Shown: positions 1-8,316 of the stretch, one piece after another
Position numbering within the stretch: position 1 is the first letter of the stretch
How the letters are laid out: every line of letters starts with the position of its first letter
Source of the DNA: Aestuariivita sp.
GTDB lineage: Bacteria; Pseudomonadota; Alphaproteobacteria; Rhodobacterales; Rhodobacteraceae
Length of the DNA stretch: 64,000 bases
NCBI RefSeq assembly: GCF_021404545.1
Contig: NZ_JAAWWD010000041.1
Span: 1-64,000, forward strand
Direction of reading: 5' to 3'
Program-made: the position numbers and the translations under genes
Notes under the pieces: generated by a model
Told to the model about the DNA's origin: nothing
Database searches by the model: none
The model's input: only the letters and a program-made list of their open reading frames with translations

Positions 1-209
1 CCCTGCTTGGCCGTGCCACCCGGCGCAGGTATTTCCCGGGCGCCTTGGTCGCCGCCAATCAAAACCCAAGCCTAAGATCCCTCGCAGATCCCCTCCGAAA
101 GGCCGGAAAACCCCACAAAGTCATCATCACAGCCGTCGCCAGAAAGCTGGTCACCATCGCGAACGCTTTATGCAAAAGCCGTCAGAAATGGGCGGCATCC
201 ACAACCTGA
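1..209 (+). mobile_element. IS110-family transposase, C-terminal tail (cut by window edge)
   Basis: The frame read from base 3 encodes about 68 residues and stops at TGA 207-209. It contains ALVAANQNPSLRSLADPLRK followed by GKPHKVIITAVARKLVTIAN. This matches the end of IS110/IS116/IS902 transposases, where a small-residue helix, an NP.L motif, a GK..K motif and an RKL..I.NA ending are typical. The start lies outside the window, so I cannot say whether the element is intact. The element end probably falls in the next 50 bases; I could not define it. Confidence 0.65.
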
Positions 210-258
210 CAGATACAGTTGCTACGCAATGTGACGACAATTGCACAAAGGAGTGCGA

Positions 259-921
259 TCATCTTGTGTACTGGCTACGCGATGGATCTGCGTAAATGCG
301 ACCTTCAGCAGAGCCTGACCATGTTCCGGTCATGGCATATGGCGTCCCGTCGCGAATGCCCAATCGTTGCGGACCGCTAGTTGGCAATCCGATGCGGCCT
401 CTCAAATAATCGTTCAACGGCTTGTGAATATTGTCATACAGAATACTGCCTGGACGGTAGTCATCTACTTCCACCCCAACGTTCAAAGGGTCCGCGAATT
501 CGTCATCAAGGTATAGGTCCAAGCTCCCCGAAAGCTCGATGATGCCGTTTTGCTCGACGCTTTTCCCAGAAAATGATCCGCTGATTGTGGTGTCGCCGAT
601 GCTGAAGACAATTCCTTTCATATCATACGTGTTTTCAAAGCTATAGGAGACAGATCCACCACGAGCACTCCTTGCTGCGCTTGCTATTTGACCTTTCAGC
701 GCCTTGCTGCGTCGATCAATAAAGGCTGATATTATCTTTTGGCTATGCCCGATTTGCGTAAACGTAACGCCACGCCCACCACCGTTAAAGTAGTGATTTA
801 CGAAGTCAGTGCTGGACCAATCGGACTTGGTGCCCAATCCATCGATGGAGAGGCGCAAATACTCGGATGTTTCACCGGCCCGGCCGATAGGGGCGATATG
901 GGTATGCGTGCAGATATGCAA
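259..921 (-). CDS. Hypothetical protein, unidentified, possibly the 3' part of a frameshifted gene
   Basis: An open frame of 220 residues with lower GC than its neighbours. I do not recognise the family. The sequence is rich in Gly, Ser and Asp with alternating beta-type stretches (residues 85-150) and ends GRIYADPSRSQYTR. No clear ribosome-binding site precedes the first Met, and no membrane segment is visible. A second minus frame (798-1109) overlaps its first 40 codons and could be the original upstream part after a frameshift. Base composition and the adjoining transposase tail suggest transferred or decaying DNA. The coding call rests on length and amino acid composition only. Confidence 0.4.
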   Translation of the reverse strand: MHICTHTHIAPIGRAGETSEYLRLSIDGLGTKSDWSSTDFVNHYFNGGGRGVTFTQIGHSQKIISAFIDRRSKALKGQIASAARSARGGSVSYSFENTYDMKGIVFSIGDTTISGSFSGKSVEQNGIIELSGSLDLYLDDEFADPLNVGVEVDDYRPGSILYDNIHKPLNDYLRGRIGLPTSGPQRLGIRDGTPYAMTGTWSGSAEGRIYADPSRSQYTR

Positions 922-1371
922 TGTGTGTCTTCTATGCGCAGCCCGAGTTTGGCCAATTGCCCGGTCGGCAAGTTATCGGGCGCGCAGCACAGGATCACAT
1001 CAATCGCACTGAGTCGGCAATCCTGCGTCGCACGCCGCGCGTCATGAGCGTATTTCGCCGGAAATCCGGTATCGACAGGAACGCTCTCGTCCTGATCCTT
1101 GCGGATCACAATTCAGCAGATACCGACCACGCACCCGGTCCCACAGACCTTGGACAACTTTCAATCCAACTCCCCCAGCGCCACGGGCCGCCCTTTGACA
1201 TAACCGCCTGTCTGCATGCAGTCGCTCCTCCGCTAAAGGATCGGCGTAGGGCGGGGCTTGTCCCGCCTGTGCCTCACGCGCCCACAAGTCACCCGCAATC
1301 GCAAACATGTTAAGCATGGACCAACGCCTCAGCCTCGCCTACCCTGCCCACCAGACAGGCGGGGAGGGCGC
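922..1371. other. Intergenic stretch without a supported gene
   Basis: About 450 bases between the hypothetical ORF and the catabolic operon. Short frames on both strands have no recognisable motifs. It holds one copy of the dispersed palindromic repeat (1246-1267), and the promoter of the downstream operon must lie here, although I could not pick -35/-10 boxes. Confidence 0.5.
1246..1267 (+). repeat. Dispersed palindromic repeat, copy 1
   Basis: Copy of a GTAG-prefixed palindrome with core GGCGGGGCTTGTCCCGCC (one G for A change relative to the other copies). It lies about 105 bases upstream of the kynureninase-like gene. Other copies are at 16195, 44503, 44535 and 49497. Confidence 0.75.
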
Positions 1372-3372
1372 ATGCTCACCAACACCAATCACGCAGGGTA
1401 CTTCCTCTATCATTCCATCGGGATGTATCCTGGCAAGGAGCAAGACCTGGCCGATGCCACTGCCCGGTTCGCCGAGGTGTGGGCGGCTCCGAATGACAAA
1501 CAATGGGGGTATGTCCTGCTCAAACGGCAGGAATTCATCGACTGCTGGCGGCGCATCATCAACGTGCCCAAAGGCTCCACCACCACCTGCGAAAGCGTTA
1601 CCGACGGCCTGCACAAGCTGATGCGCGCTCTGCCCGAGGGGATGCTGCGCGGCAAACGCGTGCTGATCGCCGCCGATTGTTTTCCCTCCCTGCATTTCCT
1701 GCTGGCAGGGCTCGCGGACAAGATGGGTTTTGCCCTCGACACAGTGCCCCTGCGCGCGGGGCATACTTGGGTCGAACAGGACGATTTTCTCGAAGCCTGG
1801 GGCTCCGATGTCGGTCTCGCGCTGATCACCTGGGTGACCTCGACCGCCTCGGCGCGTGTCGATCTGGCGCCGCTGGTGGCGCATGGTCGCGCGATGGGCA
1901 GCCTGATCGGCGTCGATATCACGCAAGCCGCCGGCCTGATCCCTTTCGATGCAATGAACCCGCAGGTCGATTTCGTCCTGTCGACCAGCCTCAAATGGAT
2001 GTGCGGCACGCCCGGCGCAGGCATGCTCTATGTCGAGAAATCCCTGGTGCTGGATCTGGAACCCGAAGGGCGGGGCTGGTTTTCCCAGAACAACCCGTTT
2101 TCCTGGGATCTCGATACATTCGAGTATGCGCCAGATATCCGGCGGTTCGATAGCGGCACACCGGGGTCGATGGCCGCGCTCGCCTCGCTACCCGCCTTGC
2201 GTTGGCATGCGGGCCAGGACCAAGCCGCGCTGGCCGCCTGGAACCGCCGTCTGGTCGACCGCATCGTCGCGCGTGCCGATGCGCTGGACCTGCCGCTGCA
2301 ATCCCCGCGCGACGCCGACCGGCGCGGCGGCTCGGTCATGCTGCGCTTTCCTGACAAGGCCGAGGCTGCGGCAGTGGTCGGAGCACTGGGAGTTGAAGGC
2401 CTCTCGGTCGATTTCCGGGGCCCGCTGGTGCGCCTCTCGCCCGGAAACGTGACCCGCGAAGAGAGGGTCGATGCCGTTTTCGACATCACCGAAGAGACGC
2501 TCACCCGCCGCAAGCGTCGCTTTGCCGGGCAGGGTCCGCAAGCCCCGGCGGCTCGGAAAGGAACCGATATGTCCTCTGCCGATCTCTTGGGGTCCTTGGG
2601 GGCGATGCTGCTCTCGGGTCAGGTCAGGATCGTCGATTGCACGGCCGTTCTGGGTCCTGATACGCCCATCCTCCGCTTGCCGGAGGATTTTGCCAAGAAC
2701 ACCCCCAAGGTCGAAATTCACCGGATCAGCGAATATGATGCCGATGGTCCGTTCTTTGCCTGGAACTGGCTGAAACTGGGGGAGCATTCGGGCACCCATT
2801 TCGACGCGCCCCATCACTGGATCACCGGTAAGGATTTCGAGGATGGCTATACCGACACGTTGGATGTGCAACGCCTGATGGCCCCGGTGAATGTCATCGA
2901 CTGTTCGAAAGAAGCCGCCGCAGATCCCGATTTCCTGCTGACCGCCGAACACGTCAAGGACTGGGAGCGGGAGCATGGTGAGATCAATCCCGGCGAGTGG
3001 GTGGTAATGCGCACCGATTGGGACGCCCGCGCCGCGGATGAAGAGGCGTTTCTGAACGACGATCCCGACCCAAATGAGGATGGGTCGCACAGCCCCGGCC
3101 CCACGACCGACTGCATGGATTACCTTCTGTCGAAAGGCATCGTCGGCTGGGGGAGCCAGTGTATCGGCACAGATGCAGGCATGGCGGGCAAGATGAGCCC
3201 GCCATATCCTGCCCATAATTATCTGCACCGTGATAACTGCTTTGGGCTGGCCAGCCTGACCAATCTCGATCAGCTGCCCCCCAAGGGCGCGATCCTGATG
3301 GCTGCACCGCTCAAGATCGAGAACGGCACAGGCTCGCCCATCCGGGCGCTGGCGCTGGTGCCACAGGGATAA
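1372..3372 (+). CDS. Fusion of kynureninase-like PLP enzyme and cyclase-family (kynurenine formamidase-like) hydrolase
   Basis: A 666-residue protein. Residues 1-395 are a fold-type I aminotransferase class V domain: STSLKWMCGTPGAG places the probable PLP lysine at K208, with GVDITQAAG upstream, as in kynureninases and cysteine-desulfurase-like enzymes. Residues 400-666 are a cyclase-family (PF04199-type) metal hydrolase with HSGTHFDAPHH at 472-482, the metal-binding motif of bacterial kynurenine formamidase KynB. The start at 1372 follows GGGGAGG. Together the two halves could convert N-formylkynurenine to kynurenine and then to anthranilate plus alanine, although neither substrate can be read from sequence. 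The join keeps a strong ribosome-binding site and ATG (see 2557-2571), so the two halves may once have been, or may still partly be, separate products. It is the first gene of an apparent operon with the Rieske oxygenase and the GS-like gene. Confidence 0.75.
   Translation: MLTNTNHAGYFLYHSIGMYPGKEQDLADATARFAEVWAAPNDKQWGYVLLKRQEFIDCWRRIINVPKGSTTTCESVTDGLHKLMRALPEGMLRGKRVLIAADCFPSLHFLLAGLADKMGFALDTVPLRAGHTWVEQDDFLEAWGSDVGLALITWVTSTASARVDLAPLVAHGRAMGSLIGVDITQAAGLIPFDAMNPQVDFVLSTSLKWMCGTPGAGMLYVEKSLVLDLEPEGRGWFSQNNPFSWDLDTFEYAPDIRRFDSGTPGSMAALASLPALRWHAGQDQAALAAWNRRLVDRIVARADALDLPLQSPRDADRRGGSVMLRFPDKAEAAAVVGALGVEGLSVDFRGPLVRLSPGNVTREERVDAVFDITEETLTRRKRRFAGQGPQAPAARKGTDMSSADLLGSLGAMLLSGQVRIVDCTAVLGPDTPILRLPEDFAKNTPKVEIHRISEYDADGPFFAWNWLKLGEHSGTHFDAPHHWITGKDFEDGYTDTLDVQRLMAPVNVIDCSKEAAADPDFLLTAEHVKDWEREHGEINPGEWVVMRTDWDARAADEEAFLNDDPDPNEDGSHSPGPTTDCMDYLLSKGIVGWGSQCIGTDAGMAGKMSPPYPAHNYLHRDNCFGLASLTNLDQLPPKGAILMAAPLKIENGTGSPIRALALVPQG
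2557..2571 (+). promoter_or_regulatory. Internal ribosome-binding site and ATG at the domain join
   Basis: AAAGGA at 2557-2562 sits six bases before an in-frame ATG (2569-2571, residue 400 of the fusion), exactly where the cyclase domain begins. It looks like the relict or active start of a free-standing 267-residue cyclase. Confidence 0.55.
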
Positions 3373-3405
3373 GACGCCACATCACATGGTAAGGGGAGAG
3401 ACCAG

Positions 3406-4713
3406 ATGATCAGCCAGGAGCTTAACGACCTCATCACCCGGGTGGGCACCGAGGAAGGCGCGGGCAAGGTGCTGCGCCAATACTGGCTGCCTGCCGCCCT
3501 CTCGGTCGAGCTGGACGGCAAGCGCCCCGTCGTGCCGGTCAAACTCTTGGGAGAGGAGCTGGTCCTGTTCCGTGACAATTCCGGCGATCTGGGGCTGATC
3601 GGGCGGCATTGCCCGCATCGCGGTGCGGATCTGTGTTACGGCAGGCGTGAGGATAACGGGCTGCGCTGTCCGTTCCATGGCTGGCATTTCGACAAGACCG
3701 GCCAATGTGTCGAACAACCGGGCGAGCCCGAAGGCGCGCGCATGCACGAGCAGATCCAGACCGCAGCTTACCCGGTGGTCGAGAAGAATGGCATCGTCTG
3801 GGCCTATATGGGGCCGGGCGATCCGCCGCCCTTTCCGGGCCTCGATTGCTTTGCCGCGCCAGACAGCCATGTGTTTGCGTTCAAGGGCCTCTGGCGCTGC
3901 AACTGGCTTCAGGCGATGGAGGTGGGGATCGACCCCGCGCATGCCTCCTTCCTGCACCGGTTCTTGCAGGACGAAGACCCCGCCGACAGCTATGGCAAGC
4001 AGTTCCGCGACACCGCAGCCAATACCGACATTCCGATGACGCAGCTTTTGCGGGAGCACCCGCGCCCCGATATCCTGGTCGAAGAGACCGAATATGGCCT
4101 GCGGCTGATCGCGCTCAGGCATCTCGATGACGGGCGCACTCATGTGCGGGTCACCAACCAGATCTTTCCCGCCGCTATCTGCATCCCGATGTCCAACCAG
4201 ATGACCATCACACAGTGGCACGTGCCCATCGATGACGAGAGCTGCTATTGGTATTCGATGTTCACCAGCTTCGCGGACCCGGTGGACAAGGATCTGATGC
4301 GCGCCCAGCGGATGAAGGAGCATCACCTGCCCGATTACGCCCCGCGCCACGGCGCGCATGACAATTACGGCTATGACCCCGATGAGCAGGCCTCCGAGAC
4401 CTACACGGGCATGGGCCTCGACATCAACGTGCATGACCAATGGGCGGTCGAAAGCATGGGAGCCATTCAGGACCGCACACAGGAGCATCTGGGCAAGACC
4501 GATGTGGGCATCATCCAGTATCGCCGCATGCTGCGCGCCGCGATTGCGGCGGTGGAGGCCGGAGGCGACGGCCTCTTGATGCAGAACGGCGCGACCGAAG
4601 CGATCCGGGGTCCGGTTTCGGTCGATGCGATCGGTCTCGACAAGGACTGGACGCGGATCTACGAGGCGCGCGACGGCGAACGGCGCGCGGATTGTCCCTG
4701 GACCGCGGGATGA
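3406..4713 (+). CDS. Rieske non-haem iron oxygenase, phthalate-4,5-dioxygenase-like alpha subunit
   Basis: A 435-residue ring-hydroxylating oxygenase. The Rieske 2Fe-2S ligands are visible as CPH (C69, H71) and CPFHGWH (C88, H91). The mononuclear iron site is GIDPAHASFLH with D176, H179 and H184. This spacing and the N-terminal layout fit the homo-oligomeric phthalate dioxygenase/LigX-like branch rather than the alpha-beta naphthalene or anthranilate dioxygenases. No ferredoxin or reductase gene is adjacent, so electron transfer must come from elsewhere. It lies 33 bases after the fusion gene, and its stop overlaps the next start (ATGA), which indicates translational coupling. The substrate is unknown; the context suggests an aromatic compound. 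Confidence 0.85.
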   Translation: MISQELNDLITRVGTEEGAGKVLRQYWLPAALSVELDGKRPVVPVKLLGEELVLFRDNSGDLGLIGRHCPHRGADLCYGRREDNGLRCPFHGWHFDKTGQCVEQPGEPEGARMHEQIQTAAYPVVEKNGIVWAYMGPGDPPPFPGLDCFAAPDSHVFAFKGLWRCNWLQAMEVGIDPAHASFLHRFLQDEDPADSYGKQFRDTAANTDIPMTQLLREHPRPDILVEETEYGLRLIALRHLDDGRTHVRVTNQIFPAAICIPMSNQMTITQWHVPIDDESCYWYSMFTSFADPVDKDLMRAQRMKEHHLPDYAPRHGAHDNYGYDPDEQASETYTGMGLDINVHDQWAVESMGAIQDRTQEHLGKTDVGIIQYRRMLRAAIAAVEAGGDGLLMQNGATEAIRGPVSVDAIGLDKDWTRIYEARDGERRADCPWTAG

Positions 4714-6155
4714 GCGATCCCAAAGGCGGCACGCTGGCCCGCCTCGGCCTCATCGATGCCGAGGCGGAGAGGGCAGGGCGCGACCTGATCCAGCGCATCG
4801 CGGCGGACGGGGTGGAAACCGTCCGCTTCGTCTTTGTCGACCCGCATGGGCTGCTCCATGGCAAGGCGCTGGTGGCCGACGCGGTGCCGTCCGCACTGGC
4901 CAACGGGGTGACGGCGCCCTCGTCACTGATGCTCAAGGACACGTCGGGCCGCACCGTCTTTCCGGTCTGGACCGGGGATGCCGGGTTCGGCGCGGGTGTG
5001 ATGACAGGCGCGGGCGATCTTTTGATGGTGCCCGACGCGGACAGCTACCGCGTTCTGCCCTGGGCACCGCATGCGGCCTGGGTGCTTTGCGATGTGGTGC
5101 AGGCGGATGGGGCGGCGATCCCCTTTGCCCCGCGCACGGTGCTGCGCACCGCACTCGATCGTCTGGCCGTGCAGGATCTGGGTCTGATCGTGGGGTTGGA
5201 GGTTGAGTTCCACGTCTTTCGCATGACTGATGATGCGCTCCGCCACGAGGCGGGCGGGATGCCGCCCGCACCGCCCCAGACAGCGCCGCTGAACCACGGC
5301 TATCACCTGTTGAGCGAGGCCAGCCATGGGGCCGCCGAGGACCTGCTCGACACCCTGCGCCGCACGGCGCAGGAGATGGGCATGCCCGTCCGCTCGGTCG
5401 AGGTGGAGTTCGGCCCCAGCCAGTTCGAGGTCACCTTCGATCCGGCCCCTGCCGCCCAGCATGCCGATACGATGGTGATGTTCCGCACCATGGTGAAACA
5501 GGTCTGCGCGCGCCGTGGCCTGCATGCCACGTTCATGTGCCGCCCCGCCGTGCCGCATGGCGCGGCCAGCGGGTGGCATGTGCATCAATCGCTGGTCGAC
5601 CGGCGTACCGGAGCGAACCGGTTCACGCCCGACGGCCAGGATTTGTCACCCACGGCCAGCGAATGGGTCGCCGGATTGCTTGCCCATTCGGGTGAGAGCT
5701 GTCTGCTGACCAACCCGACCGTTAACTCCTACCGCCGGTTTCAGCCGCACCAACTGGCCCCCGACCGTATCCAGTGGGGCCGCAACAATCGCGGCGCAAT
5801 GCTGCGTGCGCTGACGCGCGAGGGTGATCCGGCCAGCCGTCTCGAGAATCGTGCCCCGGATCCCAGCGCCAATCCCTATTACGTTTTCGCCGCGCAGATC
5901 CTCAGTGGGCTCAGCGGCATCGAAGGGGGGCTGACCCCGCCCGCGCCCATCGAGATGCCCTATGCCGCCGATACCGAGGCGCTGCCGACATCCTTGGGCG
6001 CGGCGATCATGGCATTTACCGAAGGCAGCCTCTACAGTGGAGCATTGGGCGAAGGGTTCCACCGCTTTATGGTTCAGCTGAAACAGGCAGAGTGGGATAG
6101 ATACCTTTGCGATCTCTCCACATGGGAACAGCGGGAGTATTTTGGTGTGTTCTGA
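4710..6155 (+). CDS. Glutamine-synthetase-like gamma-glutamyl ligase
   Basis: A 481-residue member of the glutamine synthetase superfamily. Visible signatures are GLEVEFHVF (Glu-rich metal site), VEVEFGPSQFEVTF, GWHVHQSL (the GS H-x-H-x-S element), the NSYRRFQPHQLAP loop and ENRAPDPSANPYY. The start codon ATG at 4710 overlaps the Rieske stop. Distant GS homologues next to Rieske oxygenases are known from aniline degradation (gamma-glutamylanilide synthases such as AtdA1 and TdnQ) and from amine catabolism (PuuA-type). By analogy this enzyme may glutamylate an aromatic or alkyl amine for the pathway. It is unlikely to be the housekeeping GlnA because the context is catabolic and the sequence diverges. 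Confidence 0.8.
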   Translation: MSDPKGGTLARLGLIDAEAERAGRDLIQRIAADGVETVRFVFVDPHGLLHGKALVADAVPSALANGVTAPSSLMLKDTSGRTVFPVWTGDAGFGAGVMTGAGDLLMVPDADSYRVLPWAPHAAWVLCDVVQADGAAIPFAPRTVLRTALDRLAVQDLGLIVGLEVEFHVFRMTDDALRHEAGGMPPAPPQTAPLNHGYHLLSEASHGAAEDLLDTLRRTAQEMGMPVRSVEVEFGPSQFEVTFDPAPAAQHADTMVMFRTMVKQVCARRGLHATFMCRPAVPHGAASGWHVHQSLVDRRTGANRFTPDGQDLSPTASEWVAGLLAHSGESCLLTNPTVNSYRRFQPHQLAPDRIQWGRNNRGAMLRALTREGDPASRLENRAPDPSANPYYVFAAQILSGLSGIEGGLTPPAPIEMPYAADTEALPTSLGAAIMAFTEGSLYSGALGEGFHRFMVQLKQAEWDRYLCDLSTWEQREYFGVF

Positions 6156-6519
6156 GCAGGTGTTCGACGAATGCCTCGGCCTCAATGCATGCGTTTTGCC
6201 CAGGAAGAGACTGCTGTCGCGGTGGGTTCAGGATCACGGCGGACAGGCGCCTCGGGTCATGCCACATTGAAACAGGAGCTGGGGTCAGGTACGGCCACTG
6301 CAGATTCAGCCCGTTTCGGGCATTGAACGGCGGTGCGATCCCGGACATGGCCCTGTCTTGCTCGCCAAACAGGCCGCTCAATCCACATCTGATCTGGTTT
6401 TTGGCGGCCATTTCAGCCGTTGGCGCGGCAGAGGCCGAAACCGGCTTGCACTCGCATTGCAACACAGGGCAGGGTCGAGTTGACTGTGCCAGTGTACCGG
6501 GTCAGGGGGATCGCGTGTA
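6156..6519. other. Intergenic stretch upstream of tamA
   Basis: A stretch of 364 bases with no frame that resembles a protein. It must contain the terminator of the catabolic operon and the tamA promoter, but I see no clear hairpin with a T-run. Confidence 0.4.
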
Positions 6520-8316
6520 ATGGGCCGCTTGGGTCTGCATTCTTGGGTGCTGTGGTGCGCGCTGTGTCTGTCACTGACGATAGGGCCCGCGCGGGCTGAA
6601 CCTGTCTCTTCGTTCGTGGTGCCGGGCGCGTCCGATGAACTGGCCGACGAACTGCGCGGGGCATCGCTGACCCTTGCAGCGCTGGAGCAATCGACAACCG
6701 ATCCCGCCGATTTGGTGTCTGCCGCGCTGGCCGATTACCGGCGGCTGGTCGAGACGCTCTATGCCAGCGGCCATTACAGCGGCTCGGTGCGTATTCGGCT
6801 GAACGGACGAGAGGCGGCCGACATCCCATTGTTGTCGCTGCCTGCGCGTATCGACCGGATCGCGATCGAGGTCGCGCCAGGCCCTCTGTTTCGGTTCGGT
6901 GCGGTCTCGGTCACGCCAGTGGCGCCTGGAACAGCCTTGGTCGACGGGTTCCGCCCGGGCGAGCCTGCGCGCGCAACGCTGATACGCGCGGCCACGCAGG
7001 CGGTGATTTCGGGCTGGCGCGACGCGGGCCATGCCAAGGCCGAGCCGGGCACGCAGCGGATCGTCGCGGATCATCGCGCACAGACGCTCTCGGCTGATAT
7101 TCGCGTCATACCCGGCCCGCAGGTCCGGTTCGGAGAGCTCAATGTCACCGGCCCCAGTGCCGTCCGAGCGTCCCGTTTGCGCCGCATTTCCGGTCTGCCC
7201 GAGGGGGAGATCTTTTCGCCCAGCACCGTGTCGCAGGTGGGCACACGTCTCAGACGTACGGGCACGTTCTCGTCAGTGACTTTGGAGGAAGGCGCGGTCA
7301 ACCCCGATGGCACCATGGATATCGACCTTACGGTCGTCGACCGCATGCCGCGCCGCTATGGGTTCGGGGCTGAGCTGTCGTCACGCGAAGGGCTGGATCT
7401 GTCCGCCTTCTGGATGCATCGCAACCTTTTTGGCGGGGCCGAGCGGCTGCGCATCGAAGGTGAAATCGCCCAGATCGGCGGGCAAGATGGCGATCCCGAC
7501 TTTCTGCTGGGCGCGCGGCTGGATTTCCCGGCTGCGGTCGGGGCCGACACCAACTTCTTTTTGATGACCGAGTTGGAGCGGCTGGATGAGCGTCGCTTTC
7601 GCTCGGACCGGTTCGAGATCGGCGCCGGAGTGACCTGGTATGCCCGTGACGGGTTGGAGGCCGAAGCAGCGGTTACCTATCTGCGCTCTGAGACCGAAGA
7701 TGCGCTGGGCACCCGGGATTTCTCGCTTCTGACCTTCCCCACATCGGTCTCATGGGATCGCCGCGACGATGCATTGAACCCGACCGTCGGCACGTATCTG
7801 AGGGTTGAGGCAACGCCCTATCTGGGGCTTTCGGGATCGGCCACAGGTGCACGGGCCTTTGTCGATGCACGCGGCTATCGAGGGTTAAACAACGGTCGGT
7901 TCGTGCTGGCGGGGCGGCTCCAGTTGGGCTCGATCATGGGATCGAGCCTGCGCGAGACCTATCCCGATTTTCTGTTCTTCTCGGGCGGCGGCGGAACCGT
8001 GCGCGGACAACCGTTTCAATCGCTCGAGGTCGATCTGGGCGGGGGGCAGGCAACCGGTGGGCGCAGCTTTATGGGCGCAATGGTGGAACTGCGCGCGGGC
8101 CTGACCGACACGCTGGGCGCGGTGCTTTTTACCGATGCGGGATATGTCGGGCCGGAAAGCTTTGTGAACGGGGCCGGAGAGTGGCATGCCGGGGCGGGCA
8201 TCGGCCTGCGGTACGATACCGGCATCGGGCCGATCCGCGTGGATGTGGCCGCGCCTGTGCACGGCGATACCGGCGACGGGGTGCAGGTGTATATCGGGAT
8301 TGGACAGGCGTTTTGA
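6520..8316 (+). CDS. tamA: Translocation and assembly module outer-membrane protein TamA (Omp85 family)
   Basis: A 598-residue Omp85-family protein. An N-terminal signal sequence ends near GPARA. POTRA-type repeats cover about residues 30-265 (for example VRFGELNVTGPSAV). A 16-strand barrel follows with the conserved VRGQPF motif (the VRGY/F substrate-gate motif) and a C-terminal strand ending in phenylalanine (IGIGQAF), as expected for BAM-dependent insertion. TamA forms an envelope-spanning complex with TamB for assembly of some outer-membrane proteins and is also linked to lipid traffic. Its stop overlaps the start of tamB. Confidence 0.92.
   Translation: MGRLGLHSWVLWCALCLSLTIGPARAEPVSSFVVPGASDELADELRGASLTLAALEQSTTDPADLVSAALADYRRLVETLYASGHYSGSVRIRLNGREAADIPLLSLPARIDRIAIEVAPGPLFRFGAVSVTPVAPGTALVDGFRPGEPARATLIRAATQAVISGWRDAGHAKAEPGTQRIVADHRAQTLSADIRVIPGPQVRFGELNVTGPSAVRASRLRRISGLPEGEIFSPSTVSQVGTRLRRTGTFSSVTLEEGAVNPDGTMDIDLTVVDRMPRRYGFGAELSSREGLDLSAFWMHRNLFGGAERLRIEGEIAQIGGQDGDPDFLLGARLDFPAAVGADTNFFLMTELERLDERRFRSDRFEIGAGVTWYARDGLEAEAAVTYLRSETEDALGTRDFSLLTFPTSVSWDRRDDALNPTVGTYLRVEATPYLGLSGSATGARAFVDARGYRGLNNGRFVLAGRLQLGSIMGSSLRETYPDFLFFSGGGGTVRGQPFQSLEVDLGGGQATGGRSFMGAMVELRAGLTDTLGAVLFTDAGYVGPESFVNGAGEWHAGAGIGLRYDTGIGPIRVDVAAPVHGDTGDGVQVYIGIGQAF

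Noticed and set aside
3382-4488. Minus-strand frame opposite the Rieske gene
   Set aside because: Same reason: the plus strand carries intact Rieske and iron-binding motifs.
8181-8316. tamB start upstream inside tamA
   Set aside because: The frame is open, but the first credible start is the ATG overlapping the tamA stop, followed directly by a signal-anchor sequence.
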